Below, one piece after another: positions 60,401 through 64,000 of a stretch of DNA of 64,000 nucleotides. Every line of letters starts with the position of its first letter. The first letter of the stretch is position 1. The translations under genes and the position numbers were made by a program. This DNA is from Ceratotherium simum simum. Taxonomy: Eukaryota; Chordata; Mammalia; Perissodactyla; Rhinocerotidae. Location: the NCBI RefSeq assembly GCF_000283155.1, contig NW_004454178.1:25110878-25174877 (forward strand), read 5' to 3'. The notes under the pieces are model-generated. The model was not told where the DNA came from. It did no database searches and saw only the letters and a list, made by a program, of their open reading frames with translations.

Positions 60401-63400
60401 TATTCTAGTCTCTTTGCCTTTCTATGTAAATTTTATAATTCAACTTGTCAGTATCTACAAAAAAATCCTACTTGGATTTTTACTGGGATTTTTTTGAGTC
60501 TACAGATAAGAGCAAATCCCTTTTTAATAAATGGATGAAAGAATAAATATTTGTTGAATAAGATAAAGGTGTCTCTTCTAACTGTGTCTTTTATCCCATC
60601 CTTTCCTAATTCCTGGAGTTATCCCATTCCTCTTGAGTACCATTAGTGACTGCATTTCCACTCACAGACCTTTCTCTCTACTCACAGTCATGCACAACTT
60701 TTCCTAATTCTGACAAGATTTTCGCTTGACTTTTCATTCTTTTGAAGTTACCATCCTTATTTGTTCTGTGTTTTTACTGCCAAACTTCCCAAACAAGTAG
60801 TTTATATCCAGTCTCCTGATTTCTTTGATTGTTTTCCCTTCATCCTAATAATATGACTTCAGTCTCTAAAATTTTACTTGAACTGCTCTTTCTGTTGTCA
60901 CTAGTGACTTTTTTATTGGTCTTTCCCATCTACCTTCTTTTTGACCACTTAGCCTATTTGAAGCTGGTCATCCCTTTTTTTTTTTTTTTTTTTTTTTGCA
61001 GAGGAAGATTCACCCTAAGCTAATATCTGTTGCCAATCTTCCTCTTTTTTTTTAACGTGAGCTGCCACCACAGCATGGGCCACTGACAGACAAGTGGTGT
61101 AGGTCCGCGCTGGGGAACCAAACTGAGGCTGCAGATGCAGAGCATGCTGAACTAGACCACTAGGCCACCGGGGCTGGCCCATGGTCATCCCTTTCTTGAA
61201 ACTCTTTTCCTTTCGTCTCAGTGACACTTCGTGTTTAGGGTGGTTTTTTTGGTACATAGCCTCTCAGAGTAGGAAGGAAGTAAACAAAGTACAGTTGGGC
61301 TACATGGAGGCCTGAACTGGAGACTTAGTGACTGTGGCTGCTCCCCTCCCCTCTCATGTGGTACATATGGTTTCTTGCCTCTGCAACCCTGTATGCTCTA
61401 TTCTGCTTCTCTTTGCACACTGACTTTGTCTGCTCATGGCTTGTCTCTTCCTCTATTTGGCTTTATTTTGCTTAATTCTAACCCTACAGTGTTTTTCAGT
61501 TCACGTTCCTGTCATCATTTGACTAACTCATTTTCTCCGTGTTCCAATTCCTTTTCTTTAGACATAGAATCTGACTGATCCAGCCTATGATTTTGGTGTT
61601 CATTAGTTCAGGTGACAGCACTCTTGGTCCAGTCAGCTGGGGCAGTGGGCCGTGGAGTTGGCAGAGGGAAGGTTGTATGGTATAAACAGGGCACTGTGGG
61701 CTAGGGTAGGAGTTTGTTATCTTAGTGTGTGTGGTTAGGGAGGCTCCTATTACCATCTTTGCTAAACTATACTCTCAAGTTCTCTTACCTTTCCAGCAAC
61801 TTCCTGTCACGTTTCTTTTTCTCAGATTCTCAACATTTATTCATTATATTCATTCGTTTAGAAAATATTTATAGTCTACAATGAGAGGCAGATTAGTGAT
61901 GATTAAGAACAACACATTCATAACCTGGCTCTGCCACCTACTCATCATGTGCTGGGGCAAGTTACCTAACCTCTGTGTCTGAGCTTCCTTATCTTAAAAT
62001 GAGAATAAGAGTTCCAACCTCACAAATTTAAGGTTTAAATGTATTTACTACAGAAAAATTCTTAGGACAGTGCCTGGTACAGCAAATGTACTCAATAAAT
62101 AGTAGCTATTATTGTTGTTGTTTAACAGTAATTTGGCTCTTTCTTGAAATCTCATCCTCTCTGTGGTTTCAACTATCACTTAAACTATTGTATCCCAAAC
62201 TTTTTTTTTTTGGTGAGGAAGATTTGCCCTGAGCTAACATCTGTTGCCAGTCTTCCTCTTTCTGCTTGAGGAAGATTGGCCCTGAGCTACCATCTGTGCC
62301 AATCTTCCTCTATTTTGTATGGAGGACACTACCACAGCATGGCTTGATGAGTGGTGTAGGTCCGTGCCCAGCATCTGAACTCACAAACCTGGGCCACTGA
62401 AGCAGAGCACACAAACTTAACCACTACACCGCTGGACCGGCCCCCCAAACTTTCATTTATTCAACAAACAGTTATTACCTACCAACTGCACACACTATAT
62501 TCTAGACACTGGGAAGGCAGCAATGAACAAAACAAGACAAAAATCTGTGTTCTTGTAGAGTTTAAATCTAGTGAAGGAGAAAAGGCAATAGGCAAATGAA
62601 GAAAATACGTAATATTCTGATGTGACATCTAATATTTTAAATTTAATGTCTTGATTTTTCATCTAGGCTCTAAAGTCTCAGCTCTTCCTTTGTTGAACTT
62701 CTATGGGATTTACAGTGGTTTCATACAATTTATAGCCTACTTTCCTGGTTAATAGTAATGTTCCTGGTTAATTGATCCTTTTAATTTGTCTCGTCAGTTG
62801 GATTATAATGTTCATAAGTGGAGGGAGTTCTATTTTATATCACTAGTTTTCCCCCCACAGCATGTGGTACAGTTCTGGGCATATAGTTTGTGTTCATTAC
62901 ATATTTAGTAAATAAGAAGTAGAATATTTATAATTACTGTGTAGACCAGGCCTTTCTCTGTCAGGTTGGGTAAGAGAAATAAGCCTTCTTGCCCTAAGCC
63001 AGAGAGATTTATTGTGTGTAATGAATTAACCTCTCTCCTGTGCATCTAGAATGAAACTAGTTATGTCCTGTCTTTGGGGAAATTGAGAAAATAGTTAACA
63101 TCATTTTCTGTGTTCTGTGGTTCGGATGAGGAATCCCAGTTGAGAGAGGCTGATTTAGACATAGCCTCATATACTTTATCACTACTATAAGAAAACGTGT
63201 TTGTCATTTTTTTAATACATGGCCCTGAACACAGCTCAAGTAAATCCACTTGATATAAATAATCCCAAATAAAAGTTAATTTCTTAGGAATTTTTATTTT
63301 ACTATTTGTAATTTTAAATTTTATTTTAATAAGCTGGATTGTCTCTATGTAATGGTTACTGATTTTAAGAATACATTTAAAATGCTTGTTTAGGGTGTCA

Positions 63401-63799
63401 AGAAGAATTGTAAACAGATTGAATCTACTAAATTATTACCTGATATGCCTAGTCAGTTCATACCTCCAAATACATTGAACCTGAGTAGCTTTACCAAGAT
63501 CATGAAGAGACTGGCTGAACTACATCCAGAAGTTAGCAGGTAATGACTACAATTATATTTTAACTGGTTGTAAAATTTTTATGTAAAAATATGATTCAAT
63601 TCAATAACTTAGCCATATTTGAAATGCATTACTTTGGAAAGGACAAATGCTCACGTATGTTTTTCTTTTGCATAGAGACCATATTATAGATGCTCTTCAG
63701 GAAGTAAGAATAAATCATAAAGGTTTTCTGAATGGCTTATCTATTAACACTATTGTGGAAATGACTTCATCTGTTTTGAAAAAGTCTGCATCCAGTTAG
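45357..63799 (+). CDS. RBM44: RBM44, complete spliced coding region (14 exons)
   Basis: RNA-binding motif protein 44. Joined exons: 45357-45429, 47977-49580, 49864-49922, 51117-51293, 52046-52229, 52325-52347, 52482-52566, 54483-54597, 55390-55518, 56294-56373, 56481-56554, 58253-58541, 63394-63539, 63676-63799. They sum to 3162 nt, 1053 residues plus stop, close to the about 1050 residues I recall for human RBM44. All junctions keep frame. Residues 1 to about 560 are acidic, Ser/Asn-rich and probably disordered. A helical His/Cys-containing part follows, then one RRM (about 828-904; RNP2 [11 protein letters not shown]1 RYASLAF), and a helical tail. In mouse the protein is known from male germ cells, at intercellular bridges with TEX14. 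LRRFIP1 lies upstream as in other mammals. Confidence 0.95.
45900..46370 (+). mobile_element. Old L1 fragment, sense
   Basis: A-rich text such as GGATTATTCAGCAAGTGGTA and CTAGAATATATAATGAACTC follows the L1 ORF2 end. Heavily mutated. Confidence 0.5.
46900..47400 (+). mobile_element. L2 LINE-like fragment
   Basis: AGAGTAAGAGCCTTAGCACA and nearby text recall L2 3' sequence. Low similarity and approximate ends. Confidence 0.35.
47478..47828 (+). mobile_element. Old interspersed repeat, family not assigned
   Basis: CTTAGTCTGCTGGGGCTACT, TTCTGGAGGCTAGAAGTCCA and CACATTGGGGGTTAGGGCTT are stock phrases of an abundant old mammalian repeat. It ends about 150 bases before the exon at 47977. Confidence 0.6.
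47977..49580 (+). CDS. RBM44: RBM44 large exon 2
   Basis: A T tract and TATCAG precede AT, which completes the Asp codon. The exon then reads [20 protein letters not shown] through to NGNFINK and GTAAAA. It supplies 535 codons, half of the protein. The composition is rich in Ser, Asn, Glu and Asp with scattered Cys, has no membrane segment, and looks disordered. An uninterrupted frame of this length in AT-rich DNA argues for selection. The frame also opens upstream of the acceptor to an ATG at 47850, but the exon 1 junction shows that part is intron. Confidence 0.94.
49864..49922 (+). CDS. RBM44: RBM44 exon 3
   Basis: TTTTCAG, then [19 protein letters not shown], ending with AG of a split Arg before GTAAGT. 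Confidence 0.9.
49923..51116 (+). other. RBM44 intron 3
   Basis: AT-rich intron without recognised repeats or genes. It ends in TTATTTTAAAG. Confidence 0.6.
51117..51293 (+). CDS. RBM44: RBM44 exon 4
   Basis: G completes Arg, then [20 protein letters not shown], then a helical stretch with a His/Cys cluster ([13 protein letters not shown]). It ends phase 2 before GTGATT, a weaker donor. No standard zinc-finger spacing was recognised. Confidence 0.91.
51346..51594 (+). mobile_element. ERE SINE with 17-bp target-site duplication in RBM44 intron
   Basis: GGGGCTGGCCTGGTGGCGTA head and poly(A) tail. ATTTATCACTAGCTTTA at 51329-51345 and 51595-51611. It starts only 53 bases after the exon 4 donor. 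Confidence 0.96.
52046..52229 (+). CDS. RBM44: RBM44 exon 5
   Basis: GGAACAG acceptor. G completes Arg, then [20 protein letters not shown] and on to [13 protein letters not shown] before GTATGT. It is predicted helical in its first half and ends in phase 0. Confidence 0.91.
52325..52347 (+). CDS. RBM44: RBM44 exon 6 (23-nt microexon)
   Basis: TTTCCAG, then LMKEEPH plus GT of a split Val, then GTAAGT. Its 23 nt are needed to keep frame between phase 0 before it and phase 2 after it, which confirms that it is used. Confidence 0.88.
52482..52566 (+). CDS. RBM44: RBM44 exon 7
   Basis: The acceptor is TCTGTTTAG at 52473-52481. The nearby CTTTCAG at 52483-52489 would bring an early stop, so the upstream AG is chosen. 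Reads [20 protein letters not shown] and SLKKTLSQ to GTGAGA, phase 0. Confidence 0.87.
52567..54482 (+). other. RBM44 intron 7
   Basis: Contains one antisense ERE and otherwise AT-rich unique sequence. No gene recognised. Confidence 0.6.
53533..53773 (-). mobile_element. ERE SINE
   Basis: T run, GGTGAGGAAGATTAGCCCTG, then CCACCGGGCCGGCCCC. Possible short duplication ACCTGCTT on both sides. Confidence 0.93.
54483..54597 (+). CDS. RBM44: RBM44 exon 8
   Basis: After AATCCTCAG the exon reads [20 protein letters not shown] and on to FSQLKLDDK. It ends phase 1 before GTCAGC, a weak donor. The Met here is internal. Confidence 0.86.
54598..55389 (+). other. RBM44 intron 8
   Basis: AT-rich intron without a recognised element. 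It ends in CAATTTCTCAG. Confidence 0.6.
55390..55518 (+). CDS. RBM44: RBM44 exon 9
   Basis: TTTCTCAG, AC completes Asp, then [20 protein letters not shown] and on to GDSKLML, phase 1. The donor GTTGGT is unusual. No other donor keeps frame before the stop that follows. Confidence 0.85.
55519..56293 (+). other. RBM44 intron 9
   Basis: AT-rich intron with no element recognised. It ends in TCCACAAGCAG. Confidence 0.6.
56294..56373 (+). CDS. RBM44: RBM44 exon 10 (RRM start, RNP2)
   Basis: AA completes Glu, then [20 protein letters not shown] and CPSVSE before GTATGC, phase 0. YLIHVGGL is the RNP2 strand (about residues 830-837) of the RRM. Confidence 0.93.
56481..56554 (+). CDS. RBM44: RBM44 exon 11 (RRM middle)
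   Basis: [30 protein letters not shown] and STNY plus AG of Arg, then GTATGT. It is the first helix and second strand of the RRM. Confidence 0.93.
56555..58252 (+). other. RBM44 intron 11
   Basis: Contains a sense MIR at 56850-57075. The rest is AT-rich and partly L1-like (57,100-57,950), without a gene. Confidence 0.55.
56850..57075 (+). mobile_element. MIR SINE
   Basis: GGTTTGATTCCCAGCTCTCT, CAAGTTACTTAACCTTTCTG, GTACCTCAG and AGCCTGGCACGTAGTAGGGC appear in MIR order. Confidence 0.75.
58253..58541 (+). CDS. RBM44: RBM44 exon 12 (RRM end, RNP1)
   Basis: TATATTTTAG, A completes Arg, then [20 protein letters not shown] and [17 protein letters not shown], closing the RRM. RNP1 reads RYASLAF (about residues 868-874); the first aromatic position of the consensus is Tyr and the second Phe, so the RNA-contact positions look kept. 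A Ser-rich linker follows to FDQK before GTTAGT, phase 0. Confidence 0.94.
59060..59428 (-). mobile_element. L1 3' fragment, antisense
   Basis: GAATGTCATATAAATGGAAT and TTTCTTTCACTTACCTTAAT are reverse L1 3'UTR text. It continues at 59,640-59,995 and 60,267-60,540, split by a DNA element and an ERE. Confidence 0.6.
59429..59635 (+). mobile_element. Short DNA-transposon remnant inside L1
   Basis: CATGCGTCACTTGATATGGA at one end and TCATTGAGCAAAACCTTGTT with TATGCGACAG at the other resemble the terminal inverted repeats of a non-autonomous element. GTTGTGCGAACATCAGAGAG and CCTACTACATACCTAGGCTA are typical internal phrases. Family not assigned. Confidence 0.5.
59996..60242 (+). mobile_element. 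ERE SINE with 23-bp direct flanks
   Basis: GGGGCTGGCCCAGTGGCATA to an A run. AATCAATCGACCATATTTGT occurs on both sides (about 59973-59995 and 60243-60265), within antisense L1. Confidence 0.95.
60978..61180 (-). mobile_element. ERE SINE, diverged
   Basis: Long T run, AGAGGAAGATTCACCCTAAG, then CCACCGGGGCTGGCCC. TGGTCATCCCTTT lies on both sides (60965-60977 and 61182-61194). Confidence 0.92.
61890..62115 (+). mobile_element. MIR SINE
   Basis: ACCTGGCTCTGCCACCTACT, CAAGTTACCTAACCTCTGTG, GGACAGTGCCTGGTACAG and ACTCAATAAATAGTAGCTAT cover most of the MIR. Confidence 0.8.
62204..62443 (-). mobile_element. ERE SINE
   Basis: T run, GGTGAGGAAGATTTGCCCTG, then CGCTGGACCGGCC. CCCAAACTTT is duplicated (62194-62203 and 62444-62453). 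Confidence 0.93.
63394..63539 (+). CDS. RBM44: RBM44 exon 13
   Basis: [29 protein letters not shown] and on to [16 protein letters not shown] plus AG of Arg, then GTAATG. The C-terminal part is helical. Confidence 0.91.
63676..63799 (+). CDS. RBM44: RBM44 exon 14 (stop codon)
   Basis: TTGCATAG, A completes Arg, then [20 protein letters not shown] and on to [10 protein letters not shown] and TAG at 63797-63799. The exon goes on 21 bases to GTAAGT at 63821, so a further non-coding exon follows outside the window. Confidence 0.93.
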
Positions 63800-63820
63800 G
63801 AATAAAAGAAGCAATAAGAG
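63800..63820 (+). other. RBM44: RBM44 3'UTR portion before a last intron
   Basis: Twenty-one bases between stop and the strong donor AGAG|GTAAGT. It contains AATAAA at 63801-63806, but the donor just after suggests splicing rather than cleavage. Confidence 0.65.
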
Positions 63821-64000
63821 GTAAGTCAGTCTTATCTTTTGTATTTAAACATTGCTTAAAAATTTTAAGCTATAGATTTCATTTTATTTTATAAATAAAT
63901 AAGAAGAATAATATTAATTTTTAAATAATAAAAATAATATAAATTAAAAAACAAAAATTCTGTATTTATCTCATTAATAATGAAATAAATATAAAATAAA

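Larger units (their letters stand above)
58542..63393 (+). other. RBM44 intron 12
   Basis: Longest intron between coding exons here (4.85 kb). It holds L1, a DNA element, three EREs and a MIR, and ends in CTTGTTTAG. Confidence 0.7.

Noticed and set aside
1..64000. CRISPR arrays, operons, bacterial or phage systems, tRNA and rRNA genes
   Set aside because: The window is vertebrate nuclear DNA with spliced genes and SINEs. The tRNA-like heads belong to ERE and MIR SINEs, and no functional tRNA was recognised.

Overview
This is a mammalian nuclear window carrying the 3' part of LRRFIP1 followed by the complete coding region of RBM44, both on the + strand. The organism is very probably a perissodactyl (horse, ass, rhinoceros or tapir). 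The window holds about 21 copies of the tRNA-derived equine repetitive element (ERE) SINE, whose head reads GGGCCGGCCC and whose body carries the CATACAGCAACTAGAAG and TAGCTCAGGGC blocks. Many copies keep clear target-site duplications. Which perissodactyl it is cannot be decided by eye. Gene identity rests on recognised protein sequence and on exon phases that join without a break.

Layout: 1-19,091 holds LRRFIP1 exons. Two exons of the shared coiled-coil part (1-36, 1360-1501) lead either to one large terminal exon (4571-6306, long acidic and lysine-rich C-terminus) or to five small exons (12954-19091, conserved coiled-coil C-terminus ending RSALMSQQ). The introns hold a G-rich 30-bp minisatellite with an assembly gap, MIR and ERE SINEs. 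19,092-20,000 is the 3'UTR with an AATAAA. 20,013-30,100 is intergenic and mostly old repeats. 30,120-31,180 is a CpG island with two CCAAT boxes and an E2F site, the likely RBM44 promoter. 31,500-45,300 is a dense pile of nested transposons: old antisense L1, a younger 5'-truncated antisense L1 with matching target-site duplications, an antisense ERV-L-type pol remnant and several EREs.

RBM44 coding sequence runs 45,357-63,799 in 14 coding exons. They sum to 3162 nt, that is 1053 codons plus stop. The single RRM lies at about residues 828-904. The stop codon is 21 nt before another splice donor, so a non-coding last exon lies beyond the window.

The two genes are neighbours, not an operon. 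LRRFIP1 is a broadly acting actin/nucleic-acid-binding coiled-coil protein and RBM44 is a germ-cell RNA-binding protein; nothing here suggests they act together. No new multi-gene system was found. The most unusual items are the layered transposon insertions, the distal CpG-island promoter candidate, the phase-matched alternative LRRFIP1 C-termini and the collapsed minisatellite.
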